Source of the DNA: JAEUMG01 sp963805405
GTDB lineage: Bacteria > Pseudomonadota > Alphaproteobacteria > Rhizobiales > Aestuariivirgaceae
Assembly: GCA_963805405.1 (NCBI GenBank)
Contig: CAWDUC010000020.1
Coordinates: forward strand, 248,001 to 312,000
Direction of reading: 5' to 3'
DNA length: 64,000 nucleotides
Shown: positions 16,152 to 27,525 of the stretch, piece after piece
Layout of the letters: each line of letters begins with the position of its first letter
Numbering within the stretch: position 1 is the stretch's first letter
Notes under the pieces: model-generated
Told to the model about the DNA's origin: nothing
Databases searched by the model: none
The model's input: only the letters and a program-made list of their open reading frames with translations
Translations under genes and position numbers: made by a program

Positions 16152-18122
16152 ATGATAACTGTGACTTTCCCCGATGGTGCCGCTCGTCAATATCCGGAGG
16201 GCACCAGTTCAGCGCAGATCGCCGGGTCGATCGCCAAATCCCTCGAAAAACGGTCCGTTGCAGCGGTGGTCAATGGCGCCTTGGCCGATCTCTCTGAGCC
16301 TGTGCCGGATGGCGCCACGCTGAAATTCGTCACCCGCGATGATCCGGAAGCTCTGGAATTGATCCGGCATGACGCCGCGCATGTTCTGGCGGAGGCCGTG
16401 CAAGAGCTTTATCCGGGCACCCAGGTCACCATCGGGCCTGTCATCGAGAACGGATTTTATTACGATTTTCAACGCGATACGCCGTTCACGCCGGAGGACT
16501 TCCCGGCCATCGAGAAGAAGATGCGTGAGATCATCGCGCGCGATGCCCGATTCACCAAGGAAGTCTGGTCGCGCGACCAAGCGAAGGACGTGTTCCGCTC
16601 CAAGGGAGAGGCCTTCAAGCTGGAACTGATCGACGCCATTCCTGCCGATCAGGACCTCAAAATCTATAAGCAGGGCCAATGGTTTGACCTCTGCCGTGGC
16701 CCGCACATGACATCGACGGGCAAGATCGGCAATTCCTTCAAGCTCATGAAGGTGGCCGGCGCCTATTGGCGCGGCAATTCCAATAATCCAATGCTGACAA
16801 GGATTTACGGAACCGCCTGGGCAAACGACAAAGATCTCCAAGGATACATCACAGCGCTTGAAGAAGCCGAGAAACGCGATCACCGACGGCTTGGACGCGA
16901 GATGGATCTCTTCCATTTCCAGGAAGAAGGGCCAGGCGTCGTCTTCTGGCATCCCAAGGGCTGGACGATGTTCCAGGCCCTCATCGCCTATATGCGGCGG
17001 CGATTAGCCCAGGACTATCAGGAGGTTAATGCACCCCAGATGCTCGACAAAGTGCTCTGGGAGACTTCCGGCCACTGGGGCTGGTATCGCGAAAACATGT
17101 TCATGGCGCGATCCGCCGGCGATGAGACGGAGGATGATCGCATCTTTGCGATCAAGCCGATGAATTGTCCGGGTCATATCCAGATCTTCAAGCACGGGCT
17201 CAAGTCCTATCGCGATCTGCCGATCAGGCTTGCGGAATTCGGCGCGGTGCATCGCTATGAGCCATCGGGTGCCTTGCATGGGTTGATGCGGGTTCGCGGC
17301 TTTACGCAGGATGATGCCCACATCTTCTGCACGGAAGAACAGCTTGCCGAAGAGTGCTTGAAAATCAACGAGTTGATCCTCTCGGTCTATGCCGATTTCG
17401 GGTTCGAGGACGTCGTCGTCAAGCTCGCGACGCGGCCCGAAAAGCGCGTCGGAACGGACGCGATGTGGGATCATGCGGAAGCGGTCTTGAGCCGGCTCCT
17501 TGAGAAAATCGCAGCGGAATCAGGCGGAAGGATCAAGACCGGCATCAATCCGGGCGAAGGGACCTTCTACGGGCCGAAGTTCGAATACACCTTGCGCGAT
17601 GCGATCGGCCGGCAGTGGCAGTGCGGCACGACCCAAGTCGACTTCAACCTCCCCGAGCGGTTCGGGGCGTTCTATGTCGATGCCGACGGGCAGAAGAAAA
17701 TGCCGGTCATGGTGCATCGCGCGATCTGCGGCTCGATGGAGCGCTTTACCGGCATCCTGATCGAGCACTTCGCCGGGCATTTTCCCTTATGGCTCGCACC
17801 CTTACAGGTGGTGGTGACGACGATCGTTTCGGATGCCGATACATACGCAGGCGAGGTCCGCGCCAAGCTTGCAGCGGCGGGTCTTCGTGCCGAGGTCGAT
17901 CTTCGCAACGAGAAGATCAACTACAAGGTGCGCGAACATTCGCTCGCCAAGGTGCCGGTGATGCTCGTGGTCGGCAAGCGCGAGATGGAAGAGGGGACGG
18001 TCAATGTCCGCCGCCTCGGAAGCCAGCAGCAGACGTCGCTGAAGCTTGCCGAGGCGATCGCGCAGCTCAGCGCCGAGGCGACGCCGCCCGACGTTTTGCG
18101 CGCGCAAAAGGCAGTCTCGTAG
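16152..18122 (+). CDS. thrS: Threonyl-tRNA synthetase
   Basis: This class II aminoacyl-tRNA synthetase has 656 residues, the full normal length. Domains in order are TGS (1-60), the second additional editing domain with HDAAHVLAEAV and the C-R-G-P-H motif, the catalytic core with motif 2 (FGAVHRYEPSGALHGLMRVR) and the zinc-site cysteine in MNCPGH, motif 3 near GSMERF, and the anticodon-binding domain (PVMLVVGKREMEEGTVNVRR). The start ATG at 16152 follows GGAGGTAAC. No shift is present. The 190-bp gap upstream to the divergent outer-membrane gene should hold its promoter. Confidence 0.98.
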   Translation: MITVTFPDGAARQYPEGTSSAQIAGSIAKSLEKRSVAAVVNGALADLSEPVPDGATLKFVTRDDPEALELIRHDAAHVLAEAVQELYPGTQVTIGPVIENGFYYDFQRDTPFTPEDFPAIEKKMREIIARDARFTKEVWSRDQAKDVFRSKGEAFKLELIDAIPADQDLKIYKQGQWFDLCRGPHMTSTGKIGNSFKLMKVAGAYWRGNSNNPMLTRIYGTAWANDKDLQGYITALEEAEKRDHRRLGREMDLFHFQEEGPGVVFWHPKGWTMFQALIAYMRRRLAQDYQEVNAPQMLDKVLWETSGHWGWYRENMFMARSAGDETEDDRIFAIKPMNCPGHIQIFKHGLKSYRDLPIRLAEFGAVHRYEPSGALHGLMRVRGFTQDDAHIFCTEEQLAEECLKINELILSVYADFGFEDVVVKLATRPEKRVGTDAMWDHAEAVLSRLLEKIAAESGGRIKTGINPGEGTFYGPKFEYTLRDAIGRQWQCGTTQVDFNLPERFGAFYVDADGQKKMPVMVHRAICGSMERFTGILIEHFAGHFPLWLAPLQVVVTTIVSDADTYAGEVRAKLAAAGLRAEVDLRNEKINYKVREHSLAKVPVMLVVGKREMEEGTVNVRRLGSQQQTSLKLAEAIAQLSAEATPPDVLRAQKAVS

Positions 18123-18381
18123 CACTCAAAACACGTCGAATTAGCGCGTTTGGGAGGCCATTTTTCGCATTCTTAGCGACACGATTTGGTTCGAGTTCGC
18201 GCGCATGATTTTTATTGAACGGACGTTCATTTCGTCGTTCTGCAGAATGAAAGAACGTTGCTATCAGGGGCTGCAATATACTGACGTTGCAGCCAGGTGT
18301 TGCGTTTCCTCTTCAGAGGCGAGGTTGATGAAGAAACGGGCGTGCTGGCGAAGCCGGCCGGCGCAGTAAGCCGGCGACCGC

Positions 18382-19251
18382 TTATCTCCCACTGCTGCCG
18401 CGCATGACATAGACGCCGGCGGCGATGATCAGGGCGATACCGGTGAGCGTCCACAGATCGGGCATGTCGCCGAATGCGACGAGACCGAAAATCGTCGCGG
18501 AGATGATCTGCACATAGCTGAATGGGGCGAGCACATTGGCCGTGGCGTGGCGATAGGCGCGCACGAGAAGAAGCTGTGCCGCGGCAAAGACGAGCGTGAG
18601 ACAGAGCGCCAGAGCCCACGCGGTGGCGCTGACAGGCACCCATTCGATGATGGCGAGCGGAAGTGAAGCAGCGAGCCCGATTGCAAGTGTCCAGGCAAGC
18701 GTGGTCTCGGTGGGCTCGGCAGCGGCAGAGAGATGCCGGGTGAGCATTTGGAATACGGCATAGAACAGCGCCGCGACAAAGGGGAAGATCGCGTAGACCG
18801 AGACGTCGGAGAAACCGGGCCTCGCCACGATGATCACGGCAATGAAGCCCAGCACAACGCCGACCCAGCTTGCCGAGCCGACGCGCTCGCCGAGCAGCGG
18901 TCCCGAAAGTGCCACCACCATAAAGGGGCCGGCGAAGAGGATGACGGTCGCCTCCGCGAGCGGCAGATAGCGCACGGCGAACACCATGGAGCCGCCGATG
19001 ACCAACGGCGCCAGACCGCGCATGAGCTGCGTGCCGGGGCGTGCCGTGCGAAAGAGAGCAGCGGGCTTCGGAAAACCAGCGAAGACGTAGAGCAGGGGGA
19101 GCGCCAGGCCATAGCGCGCCAGCATGATCTGGCCAAAGGACTGGGTTTCGACCAGGACCTTGCTCAAGCCGTCCACCGCGCCGAACAGCGAGACAGAAGC
19201 GACGAGAAGGAGGATGCCCTTGAGTGTCTCGCGGTGCGAATGGGGCTGCAT
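18382..19251 (-). CDS. DMT-superfamily transporter (two EamA domains)
   Basis: This membrane exporter of the drug/metabolite transporter superfamily has 289 residues and ten predicted helices in two EamA repeats. The first repeat starts KGILLLVASVSLFGAVDGLSK and the second SVYAIFPFVAALFYAVFQML. RYLPLAEATVILFAGPF is the typical end of helix 4. The substrate cannot be told from sequence. The frame stays open far upstream, but that portion is antisense to the DUF2189 gene and was cut at the ATG at 19251-19249. The gene follows DUF2189 by 50 bases on the same strand. The 259 bp between its stop and thrS hold only a perfect 8-bp hairpin (18269-18294) without a U-run. Confidence 0.88.
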   Translation of the reverse strand: MQPHSHRETLKGILLLVASVSLFGAVDGLSKVLVETQSFGQIMLARYGLALPLLYVFAGFPKPAALFRTARPGTQLMRGLAPLVIGGSMVFAVRYLPLAEATVILFAGPFMVVALSGPLLGERVGSASWVGVVLGFIAVIIVARPGFSDVSVYAIFPFVAALFYAVFQMLTRHLSAAAEPTETTLAWTLAIGLAASLPLAIIEWVPVSATAWALALCLTLVFAAAQLLLVRAYRHATANVLAPFSYVQIISATIFGLVAFGDMPDLWTLTGIALIIAAGVYVMRGSSGR

Positions 19252-19301
19252 GGCGCCTTGTGTCGCGCGGCGGTCACGCTGGCAAGAGCCGCCGGCGCAT
19301 A

Positions 19302-20093
19302 TCAGGGTGCAATGGCGCGCCGATAGAGATGCCATGTGGCATGGCCGAGTACGGGCAGGACAATGAGCAGGCCGAGGAATGCGGGAAGCGAGGCGAGCAG
19401 GATCAGCATGACGACCATCATGCCCCAAAGGATCATCGGCGCCGGGCTTGTGGCCACCGACTTCACACTCGTGATGATTGCGGTGACGAAATCGCCATTG
19501 CGGTCGAGCAGCAACGGACAAGCAATGACCGTGACCGAGAAGAGGATCATGGCGAGGACCGCGCCGACGAGGTGGCCGACGGCCAGGAAAACGAGGCCCT
19601 CGGGCGTCGAAATCACCACATGCAGGAATCGGCCAAGATCGATGCTGGCGCGGGAGCCGAGAAAAAGCGCAATCAAGAGGCGCACTTGATAGAGCCAGAT
19701 CCACAATACGAACAGGACGACGAAAGCCATCCAGGAGAGTTCGCGGCGACGCTGGTCGTAGATAACTCGCAACACGCCCGACCAGTCGAGCGGACGGCCG
19801 GTTTCGAGCCTGCGACTCACTTCGTAAAGCCCGACTGCCACAAAAGGTCCGATCAAGGCGAAGCCGATGGCAAGCGGATAGGCGAGATAGGATACTTCCA
19901 GCTTGAATACCAAGGCGACGATCAGGAGGCCGCCAATAGCATAGACCGCGCCGAAGAAGAGACCGTAGAGAGGCGCACAGCGGAAATCGGCAATGCCCTC
20001 GGCAAGGCAGGCGCGAAGGTCGGTAAAGGTGATCGGCCGCACGATCGGCATCGTGGGCCGCGGCTGGGAAGAGTTGCCTCCGGCAATCGCCAT
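19302..20093 (-). CDS. DUF2189 family integral membrane protein
   Basis: The protein has about 263 residues and six hydrophobic segments, among them YGLFFGAVYAIGGLLIVALVF, AFVVLFVLWIWLYQVRLLIA and PAPMILWGMMVVMLILLASLPA. The pattern matches the DUF2189 family, common in alphaproteobacteria and of unknown function. ATG 20093 is chosen because the AAGGGGG sequence upstream is well spaced for it, whereas an in-frame ATG two codons earlier is almost on top of that site. The DMT transporter follows on the same strand. Confidence 0.82.
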   Translation of the reverse strand: MAIAGGNSSQPRPTMPIVRPITFTDLRACLAEGIADFRCAPLYGLFFGAVYAIGGLLIVALVFKLEVSYLAYPLAIGFALIGPFVAVGLYEVSRRLETGRPLDWSGVLRVIYDQRRRELSWMAFVVLFVLWIWLYQVRLLIALFLGSRASIDLGRFLHVVISTPEGLVFLAVGHLVGAVLAMILFSVTVIACPLLLDRNGDFVTAIITSVKSVATSPAPMILWGMMVVMLILLASLPAFLGLLIVLPVLGHATWHLYRRAIAP

Positions 20094-20232
20094 GAACATT
20101 CCCCCTTGGCGCATGCAAGCGCGTTCCTAGCGGCTCAGGAATTGCGTGTCTTGATCGAGATCAAGCGAGAGAAGACTCTAACTCTCCCTTCCCACGCCAC
20201 TTTGCGGCGCGGCAGAGGCAGGACAGTGGTTT

Positions 20233-20949
20233 CTAATGCTCAAGAGCCGGGTGAGCGGGATGCATGCGGCGGATTTCCTCGGCGACGAGTCCCTGGAGTC
20301 GCCACAGATACGTGTCGTGGATGCCGTGTTCCTCCAGCTTGGAGATCGTGTTGAAGAGATATTCAGCGCTGGTGCCGATATGGCCGGCGGCGCGGGCAAG
20401 CCTGATCGCCTGTTCCTCGACAGGGAGATTCAAGTAATAGCCCCTGGCGCGCGGCGCCGCCCAAAACGCCAAGGCACGGAGCTTGTCACTTCCCGCCTGC
20501 ACGTCGATCCAGCGAAACGCCAGGAGATCATCATGATAACTCGCCTCGCGGCGCAGAAGCCGCTCCATGCTTTTCGGCTTGTCATCATCGGGCAGACGAA
20601 AGGCGACGCCCTGGCACGAGCCGCCATAGTCGAGAGCGAGCATGAGGCCCGGCTGATCCGGCGAGGCGCGCCATCGCTCGATTACGAGGCTGAAGGAGCG
20701 GTGCCAGCCATGCGCCTTGCAGAGCCGCTGTTCGACAAAGTCGAATTCGGGATTCCAGATAAGCGAGCCATAGGCGAAGACCCAGATCGGGCCGTTGCCG
20801 TTGCGGGCGAGAAAATCCTGCGCCGCGGCGGCGTATTCGGCATCCGTCAGTTCGACGAGACCATGCTCGGGACCCGGATCGGGCTCGCGGCGGTCGACAA
20901 GCTTGATGAGATCGGCGGTGAGGGAGAGGGGAGGTTTCTTACGGGGCAT
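20233..20949 (-). CDS. chaC: ChaC-like gamma-glutamylcyclotransferase
   Basis: The enzyme probably cleaves glutathione to 5-oxoproline and Cys-Gly. It has 238 residues. The substrate-binding YGSLIWNP motif starts at Y60, preceded by a hydrophobic strand (IWVFAY). RREASYHDDL holds the acidic residue expected to act as catalytic base, and R-G-Y-Y-L-N-L-P is also family-typical. It is a single gene between DUF2189 and a hydrolase, all on the minus strand, with more than 80 bp on each side. Confidence 0.9.
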   Translation of the reverse strand: MPRKKPPLSLTADLIKLVDRREPDPGPEHGLVELTDAEYAAAAQDFLARNGNGPIWVFAYGSLIWNPEFDFVEQRLCKAHGWHRSFSLVIERWRASPDQPGLMLALDYGGSCQGVAFRLPDDDKPKSMERLLRREASYHDDLLAFRWIDVQAGSDKLRALAFWAAPRARGYYLNLPVEEQAIRLARAAGHIGTSAEYLFNTISKLEEHGIHDTYLWRLQGLVAEEIRRMHPAHPALEH

Positions 20950-21030
20950 GCTGTCCGGGCCAATTGAAGGCCGGGGCGACTTTGCCGGAAGGATGCGGGG
21001 AAGGGAAGATCGGGGGCCGTGCCGGCCCCG

Positions 21031-22332
21031 TCAGTTCCCGTCGCAGCCATTAGCCAAAGGTTTGCCTTCGAACCTGTCGACGATCCACGGCACGTAAAGC
21101 GGCTGGGCGGCGGCGGGCGTCGTGAAATGGTTCTGGGCACCGTCAAGTTGAATACGCGCGATATTCGCTCCAGCCAGTTTGCACATCTGCTCGCGGTAAA
21201 GCTCTCCCATGACGGGCGGCACCACGGTGTCATGCGTGCCCCAATAGATGATCACGGGGGCCACCGGCGCCACCGGGAGAACGCTGCCAAGGAGCATACT
21301 CTTCGCCCAAGCCAATTGGTTCGCCGGTGCCGTGCTCATCAAGGTCTTGAAATCGGCGCCAAAGGCGAAGTTGATCGTATCCGAGGCAGGATGCATGCAC
21401 TTGCCGGAAAAGATCTGGTCGAGGGAGCGGGCGCCGTCGGCGGTAAAAATGTCTGTCAGTTTGAGATCGGGAAAGGCGCTGGCCGTTGCCCAAATCGTCA
21501 TCGCGAAATGCGTAAAGTCGAAGACATTGCTGGTGAACGAAGTCGCCAGTCCTGACATGAGCTTCGCTGCTGCGGCATCGTCGAGTTCACCGGAGGGCGC
21601 AAGTACGGCGACGTCTTGCGGTGCCATGGCAGCGAATGCGACGATATCTATTCCGTCAAAGGCGGTGCCTGTCTTGGCAATGTAATCAGCCATGCCTGCC
21701 GCGGCGAGTGTTGCACCGCCGCCCTGCGACCAGCCATAGATGGCCGCCTTCCTATTGGCCCCGGCGAGGCCGAGGCTGGCGACAGCGCGGATTGCGTTGA
21801 TCGCGTCGCGGCCCTGGGTCGCGGATATCGCGTATTGGTGCTTCCCGCCGCCGCCGAGACCCTGGTAGTCGCTGGCAACCAGCACGTAGCCTTTGGCGAG
21901 GAACTCTGCCGCCGCCGGTATGCCGAAATCATTGTCGGATGTGCCGCCGATCATGAAATACTGGTTGAGCGGTTGGGCGGGATCCCATTGTTGCGATGGA
22001 CCACAATTTTGCGCGGTTCCAGTCGTGCCGTGCGCCCAGCTGACAATCGGACGACCCGCCGTCGTTATGGGATCGACCGGTGCGATGACGAGGGCGGTGG
22101 AAATCGTCGGCCGCTCGAGTAAATCGGATGACACGTAAGCAATGCGCCAAGCCTGCGCATTCGAGATCGCCGTGTCGACGGCCTCCCGGGCGATCACCGC
22201 CCCGAGCTTTCCCTCAGGCTTCATTGCCATGACAGACCGATAGAATGGCGGCACTGCGACCTCGGCCGCACCTGCCGAGCCGGCCGCAACCGCCAGCGCC
22301 GAAGCCAGCAGCAACCCTATCCCAACTCTCAT
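21031..22332 (-). CDS. Secreted alpha/beta hydrolase, LIP-type secretory lipase family
   Basis: This exported esterase/lipase-like protein has 433 residues from the ATG at 22332-22330. The signal peptide is GLLLASALAVAAGSAGA, cut before AEVAVPP. The nucleophile elbow is G-W-S-Q-G-G with S202. ASDYQGLGGGG near 153-162 and VSWAHGTTG near 98-106 are landmarks of the family. A catalytic histidine is expected in QNHFTTP near the C-terminus, and the aspartate in YWGTHD. The substrate is unknown. An upstream in-frame extension was left out because it lacks any signal-peptide character. Confidence 0.82.
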   Translation of the reverse strand: MRVGIGLLLASALAVAAGSAGAAEVAVPPFYRSVMAMKPEGKLGAVIAREAVDTAISNAQAWRIAYVSSDLLERPTISTALVIAPVDPITTAGRPIVSWAHGTTGTAQNCGPSQQWDPAQPLNQYFMIGGTSDNDFGIPAAAEFLAKGYVLVASDYQGLGGGGKHQYAISATQGRDAINAIRAVASLGLAGANRKAAIYGWSQGGGATLAAAGMADYIAKTGTAFDGIDIVAFAAMAPQDVAVLAPSGELDDAAAAKLMSGLATSFTSNVFDFTHFAMTIWATASAFPDLKLTDIFTADGARSLDQIFSGKCMHPASDTINFAFGADFKTLMSTAPANQLAWAKSMLLGSVLPVAPVAPVIIYWGTHDTVVPPVMGELYREQMCKLAGANIARIQLDGAQNHFTTPAAAQPLYVPWIVDRFEGKPLANGCDGN

Positions 22333-22547
22333 GTCACGCTCCCGTCTGATTCGTTCGGAGACCGGTTGGTATGCTGCCGCCGCGTCGCGCCGACGATGAA
22401 AACCGGTCACAGCGAATTTCTCCAATAAGTGCAAATAAACCGTTTTGAGGCCGGGATAAATTGCGCAAGCAAATCCGGAAAATGGCGCCTCCGGGTGCTT
22501 TCCAGCCGGGCATCAAAGGTTCTAAGACGAATTGTGGGGAGCGACAA

Positions 22548-22832
22548 ATGCTGTTCATGATCATCGAGCGGTTTCGCGACAACGACATGGTGCCGGTCTA
22601 CAAGCGGGTGCGCGATGAAGGCCGCATGCTGCCGGAGGGCCTGCGCTATATCGACAGCTGGGTGGAGGCGAATTTCAATCGCTGCTTCCAGCTCATGGAA
22701 TGCGATGAACTGCGGTTGCTGCAGGAATGGGCGCTCAAATGGCGCGGCAGCGGCGTCGAATTCGAAATCGTGCCAGTGGTTCCCAGTTCTGAAACCCGCG
22801 CGGTCGTCGCGCCTTATCTCGACAAAGCCTGA
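22548..22832 (+). CDS. DUF3303-like small protein
   Basis: The protein has 94 residues. It opens MLFMIIERFRDND and contains GLRYIDSWVEANFNRCFQLMEC, a pattern shared by DUF3303-type proteins, which look like dimeric ferredoxin-like barrels. No catalytic function is known. The ATG at 22548 follows GGGGAGC. It lies 14 bases before the aminotransferase gene on the same strand, so the two are probably co-transcribed. The 215 bp to the divergent lipase gene should carry promoters for both directions. Confidence 0.75.
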   Translation: MLFMIIERFRDNDMVPVYKRVRDEGRMLPEGLRYIDSWVEANFNRCFQLMECDELRLLQEWALKWRGSGVEFEIVPVVPSSETRAVVAPYLDKA

Positions 22833-22846
22833 ACGAAGGTCAACGC

Positions 22847-24028
22847 ATGATCGATCTTGCAAAAGTGCGCGCCGAGACGCGGGGCTGCGAAGAAGTCATC
22901 CATTTCAACAATGCGGGATCCGCATTGCCGCCGGCATCGGTCGTCGATGCGGTGATTGCGCATCTGAAGCGCGAGGAAGAAGTGGGCGGCTATGAGGCCG
23001 CGGCGCAGGCGCAAGCGCAAATCGATGACTGCTATCGCGCCGTCGCCGAACTCATCAAGGCGAGGCCGGAAGAGATCGCCTTCGTCGAGAATGCGACACG
23101 CGCCTGGGACATGGCCTTCTACTCGCTCGCCTTCCAGCCGGGCGACAGGATCCTCACGGCGCGGGCCGAATATGCCAGCAACTACATCGCTTTTCTCCAG
23201 GCGGCGCGGAAAACCGGCGTTACGATCGACGTGGTGCCGAGCGAGGCGACCGGCGAGATTTCAGTTTCCGCGCTCGAGAGCATGATCGATCCGATCCGTG
23301 AAGCTGATCGCGATCACCCATGTTCCGACCAATGGCGGGCTCGTCAATCCGGCGGCCGAGGTGGGCAAGATCGCGCGGGCCAATGGCATTCCCTATCTGC
23401 TCGATGCCTGCCAATCGGTCGGACAACTGCCATCGACGTCGAAGCGATCGGCTGCGACATGCTCTCGGCGACGGGGCGAAAATATCTGCGTGGCCCGCGC
23501 GGCACCGGCTTCCTCTATGTGCGGCGCGGATTGCTCGAGAAGCTCGAGCCGCCCTTCCTCGATCTTCATGCAGCGGAGTGGGTGGCGCCCGATCGCTATG
23601 AGATCAGGAAGGATGCGCGCCGCTTCGAGAACTGGGAGCGCTATGTAGCCGGGCAGATCGGGCTCGGTGTCGCGGCGCGCTATGCGCTCGCGCTGGGGCC
23701 CGCGGCGATCGAAACGCGGGTGAAGATGCTGGCGGCTCATCTGCGCAAGGCGCTCGCCGGCGTTAAAGGTGTCGTCGTTGAAGATATCGGGCGCGAGAAA
23801 TGCGGGATCGTGAGTTTCGCGGTCGAAGGACATGAGGCGGGAGTGGTGAAGCAGGCGCTTGGCCGGCAGAAGATGAATGTCTCGGTCTCGGGCGCGTCAT
23901 CGACATTACTCGACATGAATGCGCGGGGCCTATCGCAGATCGTTCGCGCGTCGGTGCATTACTATAATACGGAAGATGAAATAGCTCTTTTCGCAGGGGC
24001 ACTGGCGGCCCGCGACAAGACCCCTTAG
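22847..24028 (+). CDS. Class V aminotransferase/cysteine desulfurase-like enzyme, compensating frameshifts
   Basis: This PLP-dependent fold-type I enzyme has 393 residues as written. The N-terminus (VIHFNNAGSALPP) and the Schiff-base region (SATGRKYLRGPRGTGFLYVR) place it in the class V group near cysteine desulfurases and isopenicillin-N-epimerase-like proteins. Between about 23297 and 23432 the written frame is nonsense for the family. The conserved sequence (ITHVPTNGGLVNPAAEVGKI, LLDACQSVGQLP, with the PLP-ring aspartate in DACQS) lies one frame over. A +1 shift is followed by a -1 shift, which restores the frame. The open frame is therefore real at both ends but mistranslated in the middle. 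It ends in a 4-base overlap with the convergent gene. Confidence 0.88.
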   Translation: MIDLAKVRAETRGCEEVIHFNNAGSALPPASVVDAVIAHLKREEEVGGYEAAAQAQAQIDDCYRAVAELIKARPEEIAFVENATRAWDMAFYSLAFQPGDRILTARAEYASNYIAFLQAARKTGVTIDVVPSEATGEISVSALESMIDPIREADRDHPCSDQWRARQSGGRGGQDRAGQWHSLSARCLPIGRTTAIDVEAIGCDMLSATGRKYLRGPRGTGFLYVRRGLLEKLEPPFLDLHAAEWVAPDRYEIRKDARRFENWERYVAGQIGLGVAARYALALGPAAIETRVKMLAAHLRKALAGVKGVVVEDIGREKCGIVSFAVEGHEAGVVKQALGRQKMNVSVSGASSTLLDMNARGLSQIVRASVHYYNTEDEIALFAGALAARDKTP

Positions 24029-24324
24029 AGACTGCGGTATCGGCAGCGCCACCCATTTTTAGATTTGACGAGTATCACCGCAGTTGCGCTGTACTTCTTT
24101 TTGCATGCTGCATAGGCCTCCGCCGAAGTCATCGGCTTGGCCGGCGTGGCGAAGGTGCAGAAGAATTCCTTGCCTCCCTTGCGCACTTCGGCGCTCACCA
24201 AGGCTTTGCCGTATTTTTTCTTGCAGGATGTCCAGGCCTGCTTTTCCAAGCTGGTGGTGGCTTGCGCCGGGACGCTGGCGACCATGAGTGCCGCCAGAGC
24301 CGAGATTACTGCCCACTGCGCCAT
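24025..24324 (-). CDS. Small exported protein with two CKKKY repeats
   Basis: The protein has 99 residues, starting at the ATG at 24324-24322. The signal peptide (AVISALAALMVASVPAQA) is followed by TTSLEKQ. The mature part consists of two similar units of about 27 residues. Unit 1 runs from CKKKYGKALVSAEVRKG to FFCTF and unit 2 from CKKKYSATAVILVKSKN to WRCRY. Each unit has two cysteines (C34/C56 and C74/C94), suggesting one disulfide per unit. I do not recognise a named family. Its stop overlaps the aminotransferase stop by 4 bases on the opposite strand. The 171 bp to the divergent VOC gene contain a small GGCCGCAACGGCC hairpin. Confidence 0.65.
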   Translation of the reverse strand: MAQWAVISALAALMVASVPAQATTSLEKQAWTSCKKKYGKALVSAEVRKGGKEFFCTFATPAKPMTSAEAYAACKKKYSATAVILVKSKNGWRCRYRSL

Positions 24325-24495
24325 CCCATTGCCCTCGCCCTGTTGTTCGCAGTCGAGTGTGAAGCATGTATTACGCAAGGGCAACGAAATTGAATAAGAG
24401 GATCGCCTGTCCTGGGCGCTTGCTGGGAATTTGCCGTGATCGTTCAGTTCTGAAATAATCTTTGGGTGGCCGCAACGGCCAAGAGGGAGAAGAAA

Positions 24496-25099
24496 ATGAG
24501 AAGAAACGCATGGATGGGGATGGTGGCAGCAGCAGCCTTCGCTGTCGGCGCCGGGGTCAGCTTCAGCCGAGCCGATGCCGGGCATGCTTGGCCATGACCA
24601 CACCGGGGTTACCGTTCCCGATATCAAGGAGGCGATCACCTTCTTCACCGACATTGTCGGGTGCAAGGAGGCACTGACTTTCGGGCCGTTCTCCGACGAC
24701 AAGGGAACGTTCATGGCCGATCTCCTCAATGTCAATCCGCGCGCCAAGATTTACCAGATCACCATGATGCGCTGCGGCCACGGCTCGAATATCGAACTCT
24801 TCCAGTATGAATTGCCCGACCAGCAGAATGCGATTCCGAAGAACAGCGATATCGGCGGGCATCACATCGCGTTTTATGTCGAGGACATCAATGCGGCGGC
24901 GAAGTACCTGAAGGACAATGGCGTCAAGACCCTGATGGGGCCGTTGCCGGTGGACCAAGGGCCGGCGGCGGGCCAATCGATCCTCTATTTCTTCACGCCG
25001 TGGGGGTTGCAGCTCGAGCTCATCAGCTATCCGAACGGCATGGCCTATGAGAAGGATGGCGGGACGATCCTGTGGTCGCCGAAAGATCCGGCGAAGTAA
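24496..25099 (+). CDS. Exported VOC/glyoxalase-fold protein, 1-base frameshift after the signal peptide
   Basis: The VOC domain reads cleanly from 24575 (GMLGHDHTGVTVPDIKEAITFF) to the stop. Likely metal ligands are H in GHDHTG, E in NIELFQ, H in GGHHIAFY and E in LQLELI. Upstream, ATG 24496 with a good ribosome site (GAGGGAGA) opens a signal peptide (RRNAWMGMVAAAAFAVGAGV) that is one base out of frame with the domain. Close relatives I know of in Hyphomicrobiales have such a leader joined to the domain, so a 1-base insertion between about 24560 and 24580 is the likely cause. As written, translation could also begin at ATG 24575 and give a cytoplasmic protein of 174 residues. The substrate is unknown. 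Confidence 0.8.
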
Positions 25100-25108
25100 A
25101 TGAGATCC

Positions 25109-27474
<2,366 letters not shown>

Positions 27475-27488
27475 GTACAGTCATATAG

Positions 27489-27509
27489 ACCTTCCCATCA
27501 TGGGAAGGT
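27489..27509. promoter_or_regulatory. CueR-type operator in the copA promoter
   Basis: The 21-bp sequence ACCTTCCC-ATCAT-GGGAAGGT is an almost perfect dyad. On the minus strand it sits between TTGACC and TATATG with a 19-bp spacer, the stretched spacing recognised by MerR-family activators such as CueR. It should drive copA in response to copper. A second, slightly decayed copy lies at 28834-28854 in front of the intact cueR gene. Confidence 0.85.
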
Positions 27510-27525
27510 CAAGAAGCGACCTCGA

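Noticed and set aside
18269..18294. GGCTGCAA...TTGCAGCC hairpin after thrS as a terminator
   Set aside because: The stem is perfect but lies 147 bases after the stop with no U-run, so I did not list it as a terminator.
19252..20118. Upstream extension of the transporter frame, giving one 578-residue minus-strand protein
   Set aside because: The extra part has an arginine/proline-rich shadow composition and lies over the DUF2189 gene in another frame. Only the portion from 19251 downward matches a transporter.
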